Positions 13,461-32,283 of a DNA stretch of 64,000 nucleotides are shown in pieces (the stretch's first letter is position 1; the number at the start of each line of letters is the position of its first letter). A program made the translations under genes and the position numbers. The DNA is from Setaria digitata (taxonomy: Eukaryota > Nematoda > Chromadorea > Rhabditida > Setariidae). Below the pieces are notes generated by a model. It worked only from the letters and a program-made list of their open reading frames with translations. It ran no database searches and had not been told where the DNA came from. The stretch lies in NCBI GenBank assembly GCA_003640385.1, contig RCAB01000017.1, positions 248,001 to 312,000 of the forward strand, given 5' to 3'.

Positions 13461-16450
13461 AACTGATATGAAGATTAAATTTGCATAGAAACCGCAAGAC
13501 GGAGCTTGTTTAGTTTCTCGAGAGTTATGAGCTACTCGCATTTGATTATGCTGTGTAATTTAACATATCGTCGTTTGAAAGCTCTTTATAGCTCGAGATC
13601 GAGTATACAGATCGAGTTCCGTCTCAACACGAGGGTTATCTTTTACTTCAGTCCACAGGTAAATTTACGTAGCATTTCTTCATTACTTGAAACAAATTTA
13701 TTCTTTAATGCCCGTATGGAACATGTATATCTCTTGTACATCATTCTTATTTGTTATCACGTTATCATCTTATTTGTTATCATGATTTCAAGTGAAAAAA
13801 GAATTTAATTTTACATCAATTTGTAATTTGCTTCTGCACAGAATTTTTTTTTTTTTAATATTTCATCGCTTTTCCACTTAACAGCACTCATTTATGGTAC
13901 AAGGATCGAAAACGAAAATTTCCTCCACTTCTCCTAAAGTTAATTTAAAGTAGTACATCAATAACTTTTTTTTTTTTTTTTTTTTTTTTCAGTGAATTCT
14001 GCCTATATTAAATTTCGTTCGAACATTTGATTCTAATTGAACTCAAAAGTCTCGTGACGTATAAGCAACCGAAAACATATCTGCTTTTGTATTTGAGTGC
14101 TCATGCTAAATTTAGTCTGTTTTTCGCCAACTTTATTTTTATTGTTATTTTTTTGAAAATGTTTGAAAGCATAAAAAGTAAAATGTGAAAACAGTGAGAA
14201 TAAAACAGCGAACCTATAGGAAATTCATCAGTGCAACATTTCGTCTGTAATAATTTATTGAGAAATGCTAACTTATTTTTGCGCATAAAATAGAAATAAT
14301 TCGAATGTTACCAATAAAAAGCAACTGAGCAAAGGAGTCATATTTTGAGTAAGGAGGACTAATAGATTGATTCTACGAGAATTATCTCGAGGAAAATATG
14401 ACTCTTAATGGCTAACAAATTCAATGCGGCTTTGGTGCAAACAAATCGGAAAGTTGTTAGTTTATTAGACAAGAGCTCCGGAAAGCGAGGACAGGGAAGT
14501 GAAATTCATCACTATTATCGAACAACTAATCTTCGAGGTCCTTTGAACGAAAAATTCAAAAGTTTATCCATCTCCCTCCCATCCTGCATGCCAGTAACTG
14601 TGTTGAAAAGCAACACTATATCGTTTGTGTCGGTTGCTGCTGCTCGAATTGTCGTTTCGTTCCAATGAGTCAACAGATGCAAGGACGAAACTCATTCTTT
14701 CCTGAGTATTTATGGAATTCCTTTCTCCCAGCCGAAAAAAATTGCGGGCAACGACATGAGAAGAACAGAAGGACCCAAACAGAGAACGTCGGAATTGAGC
14801 AGAAAAACACCATCTCAACACACTGATCCTCCCTGGTTCTCTCGAAGTTTTCTTTTCAGGTCTATGAAACCAGTATTGCATGATTCTAATCGAGTTGGAA
14901 TCACTCGTAAACATTAGCAATGCCGATGATGTTAAGCCGGATTATCAGCAACACTGCCCTGCAATACTCCAAGTATCAGTTTCTCTGTGATATGCTCCAC
15001 TTTGTGTTGACGAAACTTCAGTCTTCTAATTACTATAAGTCATCATCCAAGCTCATTTTGTATAAACAAACTTCTTCTCACATCAAGTAACTGTTAGCTA
15101 TTTACAATTGCAAACATTCAAGATGGACAACTTCAAAGGAAAATAAATTGCCCTAGTTGCTTTCCCAATGCATTAATTAATTAGACCTTCTCTTGACATT
15201 AAAAAATATGAAGGTGAACTGCGTGGTCCGGCTGGTATAAGTGAATTAGACGACTTCTTAAAGAAGCGGACTAATAATGCAAACATGAAAAAACGACCAT
15301 TCTCAAAACGATGAAAGATTTCTAGAAATTATAACAGTACGACATGAAGAGTCGCCAATGCAATATAAAATATATCTTAATATTAAGCAAAAAAAAAATT
15401 TAGGAGTTTGAGTTCATTTCACAAATTACATTTTCTTTTAAATTTGAGCAAGTTTCCAAAATTTTCGCTTGAGCATAACGAAAAGGTGTATAACTGCATT
15501 TTGGAAAGGTATGTCTGATTAGGAATCCAAAAATTCCATTCCGAAGTGCAAAATTCAATAAAAAAAAAAAGAAAAAATGCGAAGAAAGTGTAAAAATCCC
15601 TCAATTTTTGCTCCCTACTAAATCGCAACTGTTGATTCTTTTTATTCCTTTGCACTAAAACCTCAAACATTCTTGAGGAGAGCACTCAAATGCAAGAAAG
15701 GAGAAGAAAGAGCACAGATTCCGGTAAACCGGTTAAAAAAGTACATCAGGTTGCCATATATTACTTATATTTGCTATACCACAACCTACCACATTCTTCA
15801 CAATAAACCGTAACAAGTTTTCCATTTAGATTGAAAACCAATAAATGCAGAAGGTTTCCGTACTTTTATATCGTCCAAAGAATTCTTCGGTAGCACGGTT
15901 AATTATCAGTAAGTAACTATGATATTAGTAATGTTTCGAGAGGTAAAACAATGAGTATGAGACTAAGAATAGACTAAAAATCTGAAAGACTGCAAGTCAA
16001 GTTTAAACCGAGAAAAACGTCAGAGAGTCGAGAAATGGCTTGATTTCGACTTAAGAAACAGAAAAAGCGATTCCAATAAAAGAATGAAATTGTCCAGAAT
16101 TAATTAATTAGAACATTTAAAGCAACACCTATCGACTTGGCCAGCTATAAACGGTCCAGCACTGAGGATGATCGACAGATACGTGACACGTCATGAGAGC
16201 ACGGTGCTAATTTCTACGCCAGTATGCACTGTGTTAATGGAAGTTGAGTCACCTGTTACGTGTGTTCAGGTGTCACTCACAGAAAATGTGAGTGCACTTT
16301 CACTGGACTACACGATTTTTATTCCGGAAATAGTCTGAGAACTCTCGGAAGAAATTCGTCAAAACGTGACGACAGTCAAAGGTCAATTAGTGCAAACTGA
16401 GCAGGCTCTACTTCGTGTGCATCTCTGCGTGCTCTTCCATAGTGCACGCT

Positions 16451-16463
16451 TTCGCGAATGTTC
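16451..16463. promoter_or_regulatory. Perfect heat-shock element upstream of HSP70 copy 1
   Basis: TTC-GC-GAA-TG-TTC is a three-unit inverted array with exact 5-bp spacing, the consensus for HSF trimer binding. It lies about 490 bp upstream of the start codon at 16952. An AG after a pyrimidine-rich run at about 16887 (TTTACAG) could be a 5' UTR intron acceptor or trans-splice site, so the true distance to the transcription start is unknown. Confidence 0.65.
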
Positions 16464-16951
16464 CCAAACCCTTTTAAATGTGCTTCCCTATCCCTTACTT
16501 CTCATTTCTTCTCTTGTGGTGGTGTTGGTGCTTCTGTCGAATATCTTATGGGTACGTGATTCCCGTACGTGTGCTAACCTTCGTGTCTCGTTTCACTTGA
16601 ACCTAGACGTAGATGTAGACACAAGGATTCAGATGCTGATTCAGTGTGGTTTTTCTCAATCATTCTGCGCAAATTTAAACCAGTGTGGGATCACCGGATC
16701 GAGACTTATGATCATTGCTTAATTCCAACTTCCATATACAATAAGCACACATTCTTCTGTTAATATAAAGTACCATGTTTGCAGTAGGACTTATGGTATA
16801 CGTTATCTCGCAAATTATTCTCAGGAAACCTCGGGATAACTTCTCTTTTATCTCAGTATCAGTAACTATTCTGTTTACACTTTACAGTGTAATTGGTCAT
16901 TATTCAGAGCACTGTTATCGTTGAAGTGCTGTTTAAAGGCTATTAAAAACA

Positions 16952-20939
<3,988 letters not shown>

Positions 20940-20994
20940 GACATCTGATCTATGCTGTTTCTGAAGAAGTGACTTGTTCATAAACTAATTTACT

Positions 20995-21000
20995 AATAAA
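20995..21000 (+). terminator. Polyadenylation signal of HSP70 copy 1
   Basis: AATAAA begins 56 nt after the stop codon, a typical distance for a nematode 3' end. Confidence 0.7.
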
Positions 21001-21462
21001 ATTGATTTCATCGATGGTTTGAATTTCCTTTACGTGAGCGCACTGTAACAGTTTCATTAAAGGAGACATCGTACAAATAAGACGAAAATGAGACAGGTTG
21101 CATATTTCTCTTCGAGAAACGAATACGATAACCTATTTATAAAAAGCTGTATTTTTATGAGTCTGTATAACAGATTATGAGCTGTGTGACCTATGCACAT
21201 AACATAACAAGTGATACGAAGGCCATTCAGTTCATCCAGCAAGGGAAGTAGCAGGATTTTCCAATTCACTGGATACTGATAAGATAGCACGAATCAGCAC
21301 ACACTTGCAGCCTATCTGTGAGATGATTAGCCCTCTTGGAACTTAAGCGTCACACTTTTCTCCTTCCAGCAACACCTCGGAAATCTCAGTACAATGAGAA
21401 GTGTGAGAAAAATCTGATAGCTTAGTTTAACGCAAATCCTCGATTACGCTTGCAGACCGACC

Positions 21463-21646
21463 TTCGAGAACATTCTATGGCCACTCAATGAGGCACTCTC
21501 TGGAACATTCTTCCATCTGTGATACCTGTCTGACCTCTCATCTGAATATGCAGTCACTTGTTATCATTTGTATGCTGCCAGCATCACTCACACACTCTCT
21601 CACAGCAGTCTGCTCACTGAACATTCTATAGCCTTCTAGAACATTC
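21463..21646. promoter_or_regulatory. Heat-shock element array of HSP70 copy 2
   Basis: There are two perfect three-unit elements: TTC-GA-GAA-CA-TTC at 21463-21475 and TTC-TA-GAA-CA-TTC at 21634-21646. A GAA-CA-TTC pair at 21619-21626 is in 5-bp phase with the second element, and another GAA-CA-TTC lies at 21503-21510. The downstream element ends only about 8 bp before the TATA-like box. This is the compact layout of a strongly heat-inducible promoter. Confidence 0.85.
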
Positions 21647-21651
21647 CTTGA

Positions 21652-21665
21652 GTTTTATATAAAAT
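21652..21665 (+). promoter_or_regulatory. TATA-like core promoter of HSP70 copy 2
   Basis: The T/A run containing TATATAAAA, just downstream of the heat-shock elements, fits a TATA box. The transcription start would then fall near 21685-21695, giving a leader of about 200 nt. That leader contains an AG acceptor-like site (CTTTTGCAG) ending at about 21842, which could be a trans-splice or leader-intron acceptor. Confidence 0.65.
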
Positions 21666-21897
21666 GCAGCTGAGGGGAGACCGCATCATTTGTGAGTTTT
21701 CTCGGTACGCTGTTCGGTTCGGTTCGGTGCTCTGCTACTGTGATGCGGATGTGTGGTGCGTGTTGTTGGTGCGGGTGCGTGCAGTAGGTGCTGGTCGTCA
21801 CGTGTACAGTCACTTCGTTGGTGTAACACTGTGCTTTTGCAGGACTTCTGTTGGTTGTTGAATATAATCCAATATCGATTAAAGGAAGAGAGCGAAA

Positions 21898-24764
<2,867 letters not shown>

Positions 24765-25431
24765 ATGACTTTGTCGTTGATAACTGACGATCTCATCCTT
24801 GCTGCTTGATATACCTCTCATTGTTATTTGTTTTAAGTATGGACTTTAAATTCAGTTTCTTTGACAAATTGTTATTGTATCGGGGGTGGTCGAGCTAGGC
24901 AGTGTCTGGTGTCATTATGTTTTGCCGCTGTATTTTCTCACTCATTAAGGATTCATTATATCTGTAAGTAAATTATAATTGATTAATTGGTCTTGTGTAT
25001 AGTACAATGAGAGCGAAAGGTGGGAGAGTGCGACAAAATGGGTAGTGGGTTCGGGTAATACAGGTTTCCACATTGGATCCGATGAGCGTCATGGAGGCGG
25101 ACGAGTTTATTTGGGCACGGAGAAGATGCCGAACGTTGGGGTTGTTGGTTCGTGTCATGAACAACTTAGTGTTGTCAACGGCGAGAACAGTTTAGGATGG
25201 TTGCGACTGTGAGATTTAGAGTTGGCGGGCAGACAGCTATAGGCCAGCTCTTTGTTAGAAGCTACGCAATGCTGGCGCTGCGCCGTGTTTGGCTTCTTGG
25301 TTTGCGCTTTTAACCTCGATGAAACTTTTATTGTCTTTTAGGAGTTACAGCGGTGTAGAACGAAATTAAAAGTGAAAATGCAGGAGTTTGTAAAGATATA
25401 CGACCCTTCACATATAACATAACTGGAACTC
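24765..25431. other. Convergent intergenic region between HSP70 copy 2 and CCT1
   Basis: It carries the 3' ends of both genes. No AATAAA is obvious just after the HSP70 stop. The CCT1 signal lies at 25327-25332 on the minus strand. I see no gene here. Confidence 0.6.
25327..25332 (-). terminator. Polyadenylation signal of CCT1
   Basis: TTTATT on the plus strand is AATAAA on the minus strand, about 100 nt past the CCT1 stop codon. Confidence 0.65.
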
Positions 25432-28400
25432 CTACATGTCATCATCATCATCACTTCTTCGCTGTGCCTGCTTCTCGAGTTTGATCAGATCATCAATGCG
25501 AAGGATTGTTATTGCAGCCTCTGTCGCAAACTTCAGACTCTTGACTTTACTCATCAGTGGCTCGAGAACACCTGCCTCCTTGTTATCACGAATTTCGCCG
25601 TTCTCCAAATCCAAACCCGCCCTAAAGGAAACAGAACCGGATATTCCGTTAGTTGCTGCACAATTTCAACAAACCATGAAATGATATACACCTGAACCAA
25701 AAATATTCCTTGCCTTTCTCATTTTTAAAATGTAGGCCTCAGTGCCATAAGAGATCGGACTAATTCGGATTCTCCTTTACCTGGATTAGATAATTATTAA
25801 GTTAAAAACTAATCAGTCCTACGCGATAAAATCCAGGCGTACCATTTCAAATGGGCAAGTTCTTTTACTTGTTGTGCTTTATTGTGAAATGCTCGCAGCT
25901 TCGCGACCAATTCTGTTGAATCTTTGGCAGCATTCGAGGCCAATACCTTCGGTATGACAAGCAACGAATTAGCAAATTCAGCTACGGCAAGCTGTTCACG
26001 ACTTGACTGCAAGAAAATGATATTTTCAAATCAAAATAATTTGCGGAGCATACAAAGTATTCAAAAATTAATTCATAAAATTCTATGCATGCACTTACTA
26101 GAAATAAAATTTACATAAACATCAATTTGAAACCCAAAATAAAGAAATCAGAAGTTGCACAAGAACAAAAACTCACTAGAGTAGTGGCAAATGCTTCAAG
26201 ATAAACATTCAGCGAAGCTTCCACTGCTCCGCCACCAACAACCAATTTTTTACTTTCAAGTACTCGCTGAACAACACAAAGAGCATCATGAAGTGATCGT
26301 TCCATTTCATCAAGCATCACATCATTTGGCCCACTAAAATAAATTATACTTTGATAAGTTTTGAGCTCATAAAAACTAAGAGCCCTAGTCGATGAAAACA
26401 CCAGATCCAATAAATATGGAAGAAGGCTCTATATCTTTCTGCTTAAATTCACAGAAAAATTTTCTAACATTTGTCACGACACAAACATGCGCAAAGAAAC
26501 GACCATAGTTATAAGACAGGTATTTCCTTCAGTTGTAAGAAGATTTTGTTTAGATTGGCATAAAGTTAAATTTAACCAAATATTTTACCGCAGAATAATG
26601 GAGGATGAAGTCCGAGCTTTTGGTCCTTTAATAAGGATAAGTTCATCATCGGAAATTCTTTCTTGAACTACTTCATCAGCCATACCCAACTGTGAGGCCT
26701 CGAATGCTTCTGCACCTTCCAGGGTTGCCAAAGATGACATGAGCGTAGCTGAAACATATAAGACGGCATGCTTTTTAATTTTTAGCCCAACATAACAAAA
26801 GAATCCAGCTTTCTCAAAACCATAAACTCTTGGAACTCATTCAGTACCTCACTGCTGAAATAATAACATTTACTATAGTTTATTAAATTACCAGAACAAT
26901 CCTTAAATATTCACATGTCAAAATGTTTTGAAAAGATGAAATTTGGAATATAATTATTTTTTGTGCATTTCTAAATCCTGGACTTGTTCACTCATTTGTA
27001 AATTATGAAACTAGAAAATCCCAAACTCGCTTCACACAAATGAAATAGCTCGAATTTTTTTAACGTAACAAAATGATGTCAAAGTTAATGGGAAGATTCA
27101 AACAACATCGTTCTAAGTGAAACACTATATCTATCACCAAAAAAGTCAACGAAATTGCTTAAGATTGTTGCATTACCTCCAGTAGCTTTAGCAATGCGTT
27201 TCAAGTCAATTTTTTTGCATCGTCGAACTGCCATTGCACCTGCTTCCACAAACTGTTTTAAGCAAAGATCATCGATTCCACCTGTCGTTAACACCACATT
27301 GGCTCCAGCTTTTAAAATTTTTTCGATTCTTCGTTTCGTAATTTCATATTCTCTATAATCATACTTTCTACAATAATTTTAAGGTATCTCCACAAAGTTC
27401 TGAATAAAAAAACACGGGGAAAACTTACTCACGACGAAATGCTTCAAGCTCTGTTGGGTCTTCAACTACAACCGATATTCCAAGATGCATTTTCACCTTT
27501 TGGAGTGAAAAGTCCAAACATGCAATCTTCGCATTGTGGACAATACGAGGCATAGCTAAATGTAACAATGATTTAGAGAAAGCATAACAAATAAAGAATC
27601 AAGGGAGATAAAAACCTCTAGTTTGGTCCAGAGAGGATAAAACAATAAACCTTATTTATGGTGATGTATTTATTACTCATCTAGAAATGTCCCTTGATTA
27701 ACACTTCAGGGTCTACAGAATCATATGGCTTTAAAGTTACAACAAAATCGACACAATAAAAAGCTAACAATGAAGACCAAGCAAGGAAAGGAGAGCCAGG
27801 AAAGTTTGCCAGAAGTGGGTTGTAAAAACTCATTTTAAAAATTACCTTGACTAGCAACAGTACAATTCAACGCATAGCCTTTAATAAGAACGCTTTCACG
27901 TACTGATTTCCCATGAGCTTTTAACACGTTGACAGCCTTGACTGGATACGTAACTTTACCTTGAACGTCAATTACCTTCACTAGTTCAGCTGCTTCCACA
28001 ACCATGCCAGCAAAGAAATCCGCATCCCTAAAAAAATATTGAAGTAAAGAAGCAACTACGGAGAAGGAAAGCGTTAGCATTAACAGACATATAAAAATGA
28101 AGGAGTTCATACGCTCTAATATAAAGATAAACAGAACGGCGATATAAGAATAAATACAATGCGTGTATTTATCAAAAATAAAAACATAAATTAGTTTGGT
28201 AATTAGGCTAATATCCCGTATGCTGCTAATACAAGGAAAAGAATGAAATTGAACTGGAATAAGTAAAAATTGGAGAGCGAATTTTCCTAAACTGTATCTA
28301 TAATTAGTAAAGGATTATAAGAAAAAAAAGTAAAAAAAAAAAAGGAAACACACGGTCCAATGACTTTTGAAGACATTGCTGTTTTTGCAGCTTCGCTAAT

Positions 28401-29516
28401 CGACTGTCGACCGAGCTCCTGCGATCCAAAAGACAAATTGTCCTGCGGGAGAAAATTTATGAAATTTCCACTAACTAATAGACGACAATTATTCAATATA
28501 TATTTTCTTGACTACTCCAAGTTTCTTTAATATCAATAGAAATATTAATATTAACGAATCTTTAGCATTAATAGCAACATCTACCTGCATATAACGCACA
28601 GACTCTTTGCAAGCTAACCGATAACCATTAATAACAGTTGTGGGATGAACCTGCTGTTTGACTAATTCGTCAGCAGATTTAAGTAATTCAGCCGCTATAA
28701 TAACTACAGATGTTGTTCCATCGCCGACCTTAAATAATCCTTCTAAAATTAATGATTAAAATGATTTTAAATGAAAATGTCAGTGGAAAACAAGGAGACC
28801 AGCAGGTATTAGTTATAGTGGCATTTTTTCTTTTTTAATATAAATTCGACCATTTAAATCAGAGAAATCATTCAGATAGAAAACAATACTGCTCATCTAT
28901 TACTTCTTCATCTTGCAACTGAGCTAATTCAACCAGGACTTTCGCAGCTGGATGCTCAACTTCTATTTGTTTAAGGATTGTCGCGCCGTCGTTTGTTACT
29001 ATCACATCCTGCAGTTAGAAACGCAAATTTCTTGGAAAATTTGATCAGGAGGCAGATAACGAGAAATTTCAAAGACTTTCTTGTTCTGATCTTCAGAACC
29101 ATTCCTCCAGAGGTAAAAATGCTGTCATAAAGCAACTAAATATAAAAATATGCAACGCTAAGACAAGGGTTCACAACATTCGCAGGAAGAATAAAAATGG
29201 AGCCTTACCCCAACATCATCCACAAGCATCTTATCCAGCCCAACTGGACCAAGCGAAGATTTTACAATGTTTGCTATTGCTGATGCAGCCATGACTGAAA
29301 TCGTGAGAGTCTACTGTCGAAATGAAAGATTTTTACTGAGTCTTCTTGGACGTGCAAAGGTTTACAAAGAGCAATCTTTTTAATAATCTTATGCGAATAA
29401 AGCAATACAAACAAAGAAATGTGCCCTTCAAAAACGATACCATTCTGCGTCCGGACGGATTGACCTGAAGTGCGTTTGCCAGTAACAGCAAGGAGTCTTT
29501 CTCCACCAGATGCCAT
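25432..29516 (-). CDS. cct-1: T-complex protein 1 subunit alpha (CCT1), cytosolic chaperonin
   Basis: Subunit of the eight-member TRiC/CCT ring that folds actin, tubulin and other cytosolic proteins. Twelve GT-AG exons: 29441-29516, 29209-29294, 28904-29008, 28585-28728, 28354-28442, 27846-28027, 27429-27555, 27177-27367, 26589-26748, 26177-26333, 25843-26006 and 25432-25621; 1671 nt, 556 residues, which as I recall equals the human length. Landmarks in order: [19 protein letters not shown] near the start, NDGATIL, the ATP-site [29 protein letters not shown] in the apical domain, the VVGGGAVEA motif, and an alpha-type C-terminus ([15 protein letters not shown]) with an acidic DDDDDM end. The start is ATG at 29516, 5 nt after a TATAG acceptor-like site, which suggests spliced-leader addition. 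Upstream it faces the LAAT-1 gene; downstream it converges on HSP70 copy 2. Confidence 0.97.
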
Positions 29517-29871
29517 ATTTCCTATATAAATAATCATAACTGAATACTTAAATACTCAAATTCAACAGGAAATGCCACTTCCCACCCCACAATCCCTCAC
29601 TCGACCACCTCAACAACCCAGCTTTCCTCTCTTTCTCCTACTCACCTCATCCATATGAGCTGTGATATTACGAACCAAGCGTGGAGTGGTATGAAACGAC
29701 TGTCCCATCAGCAAGACTTCACTTTCTTTCCTCATTTTCGAGTGTCTCTTTTCCTCTCCGCTTTTTCAGTTCTTCTTATTTCCAGGAATCTTGCAATGTG
29801 ACATGATGACGACATTGTTATTTCGTATGATTCCGAAACATAACGAATACAGCAGTGGTGAGTACAGTAAG
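29517..29871. promoter_or_regulatory. Short divergent (head-to-head) promoter region of CCT1 and LAAT-1
   Basis: Only 355 bp separate the two start codons, so the 5' control regions of both genes must lie here or overlap. A pyrimidine-rich tract runs from about 29577 to 29650. I see no perfect heat-shock element. Confidence 0.55.
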
Positions 29872-31584
29872 ATGCCGAATTGTACCGATGGGATCACATG
29901 GATCATGAATGTAATTGGAATTTTACTTTTGAATATTTGTTGACTCAGAAATCTTTGGAAACATGAAGCAGTTTCTGAAGACCTTCCGAACTGCTATCTA
30001 CATGTAAAGGGTGCATATTTCGAATGCGGTTAGTTTACGGAACAGAAAACGGAAAAATTGCAATGTATGTTTGCAAATGCAGCTTTAATTTAAGATTTTC
30101 GGCGATTGTGTCGATACAAATTTGAAATTAATTGGCTTTATTATTGGATTTATATCATTGTTTTTATGGCTTCTACCGCTAATTCCACAGCTTTTGCAAA
30201 ACTTTCGTTCCAAACGATGTGATGGTCTTTCTATATATTTTATTCTTTTTTGGTATGTTCGTTATATCACACTACATTGTGGTTGAGAAACTTGCACTAT
30301 TTTAGATGGATATAGGTTTCGAGTACAGATTTTAGTCAGAAAGTTTCAACATTTATATCTAGATCTAGATATTTATTACGAAAGACTAGTTTGTTTTTTG
30401 CATATATTTGCTTTGTTTTCCGATGTGTTCAACATACAAAATGAATTTTGCCTTTTAGATAAATACGTGATTTCCCTCAATAATTGATTCATTTTTAGGA
30501 TTGTTGGTGATTCATGCAATATGGTTGGAGCAGTGATCACAAATCAACAACCTCTTCAAAAAATTATTGGTGTTTACTATGTCTTCCAGGTGCTCTAAGA
30601 TTTTAAGATCTTGTCTGAACATTTTTCTAAATTGCATGCAGAAATAATTTTGACTTCACAGAGCCATTTTTAGGACATGGTTATTCTTAGTCAATATTTT
30701 TATTACAGTAGCATCTATCCTCATCGATTGCGAAGTATGTCTTCAACTTTTGTTTTTTATCCACACAATTATTTTCGGAATTTTCATTAAAAGAATGTCT
30801 CAGAAGGATTAATTTTTCATTTAACAGTCTTTTTGTCAGTTAGAGCTATGTTGCTTTTTTCTTTTATTTTATCTCCATTTATGGTAGCCTGTTTCATACA
30901 AATTGTCAGCTTCGGCACGAAGTAATCCAATAACTAGTCCGACGGCAATAGTACCAGGCATTTTTGTTGGACTTTTCATGGGTGGAGCACTACTTTCAAG
31001 TGGTCAGACATCGAATCAACTTGATTACCAACATTATAAAGTGCCACCTGGAAAAAGAAAGTTGTTTTCTACAGAAATGCTTGGTGGACCACCATTTTTT
31101 TACGGCTATTACGACTTGGTTAGCTTGATTCTATACCTAACATTTTTCATATCTTTTTTTAAAGTTTTGCTTAAAAAGTAATGAAAGTAATTGTAATTTA
31201 TGCGTCTCTTGCTAGTAGAGAAGAGAAAAATTATCCGTTAATTTCCAGATGGGCTATATAATTGGTTCTGTAGCAGCAACATGCTACTTTGCGGGTCGAA
31301 TCCCGCAGCTGTTAAAAAATTATTACCGGCAGTCTTGTGAAGGTATCGTACTTTAAGAACAAGATCAATTTCTCTTCCTCATGAAGTTGTAATGTGTCAA
31401 TTTAAGGTGAAGCAGTATAAAGAATACATTTAATGTAAAATAGAAAGGTGATTTCCAGTGGTACTCTCAATAATTTACTGACTAAATTTCTAACGAATGA
31501 CGATATATTTAGAGCTGTTAAGCAAAACTTTGTGTTTCGATTTATGTAATTTAGAAGACTGTATATATATATATATATAATAAT

Positions 31585-31616
<32 letters not shown>

Positions 31617-32283
31617 TGTATTCATATCAATAGATCAAAAGCCTCAAAGGCTGAATCTGTACAAATCACTGTGATAATCCACTGTTTAGAGTTTTCTTAC
31701 ATTATTTTCCAGGTGTGTCACTAATTATGTTTTATATAATTATAGCAGCAAATGCAACGTATGGATTATCTGTAAGTTTTTGCTGTTGAAATTGCATCAC
31801 TGAGTTTTGAAGACTAAATTATTAGAAACAAAAATGTTTGAAAGAAAGAAATATCAGCATGTGACAAAATAAATTGTAACATATCAAGCGTGAAATTTTA
31901 TTAAGAAGTTAAACAAAGTATTTAATTAGCAGTAGATGTCAAAGATCGTTTTTTGCACAAGTCTATTTAAGTTTGTTTAATCTGTTTATTTGCTGTCCAT
32001 GTTTTATGTTGCTACCTTTTAGTAGCAGACAAAAAACAGAGAGCATTTCATCATTTCATTGTTATTTGTCACATCATATTCATTTTTAAATTTCCATGGA
32101 TTTCAGGTTTTGTTAGAGGCAACCAGTTGGCATTACGTTTTGCGCCATTTACCATGGTTGGCAGGTAGCTTTGGTTGTTGTGTTATTGATGTGATAATGG
32201 TTATACAGCACATCTATTACGATCGATTAAATCATCTGAAGGATGTGTTAGAACGTGAGGCGCTCTTGGAAGACGAAGGCTGA
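29872..32283 (+). CDS. laat-1: PQ-loop lysosomal cationic amino acid exporter (PQLC2/SLC66A1, LAAT-1 type)
   Basis: Seven-helix PQ-loop transporter; the family exports lysine and arginine from lysosomes. Eight exons: 29872-29910, 30095-30252, 30499-30589, 30674-30734, 30910-31118, 31249-31342, 31713-31771 and 32107-32283; 888 nt, 295 residues. Two PQ motifs are present: LPLIPQLLQNFRSKRCDGLS in exon 2 and GRIPQLLKNYYRQSCEG in exon 6, each ahead of a hydrophobic helix. WIVGDSCNMVGA and YYVFQDMVILSQYFYY match the family core. The C-terminus EREALLEDEG holds an acidic dileucine (ExxxLL) signal typical of lysosomal sorting. The short first exon (MPNCTDGITWIMN, with an NCT glycosylation site) was chosen because it joins in phase and fits the family's N-terminal tryptophan region; it is the least certain part. 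Intron 6 contains a 50-bp AT microsatellite. Confidence 0.9.
31562..31611. repeat. (AT)n microsatellite in a LAAT-1 intron
   Basis: About 50 bp of alternating T and A with one interruption (ATAATAATT). It is likely to be length-variable. Confidence 0.95.

Larger units (their letters stand above)
11795..16300. other. Long intergenic region, no supported gene
   Basis: About 4.5 kb between the divergent cadherin and first HSP70 gene. It is mostly AT-rich with long poly-T runs (for example near 13970-13990). A direct duplication around an N lies at 12165-12369, and a visibly more GC-rich patch lies at about 13215-13460. Open frames here (for example plus 13506-13808 and minus 14564-14920) show no conserved domain, no splice context and no composition unlike the background. 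Confidence 0.5.

Noticed and set aside
14564..14920. 118-codon minus-strand frame
   Set aside because: No homology is recognised, and basic/serine-rich content is what random translation of this sequence would give.
31285..31310. tRNA B-box-like GGGTCGAATCCCG
   Set aside because: It lies inside a conserved coding exon of the PQ-loop gene and has no A box upstream.
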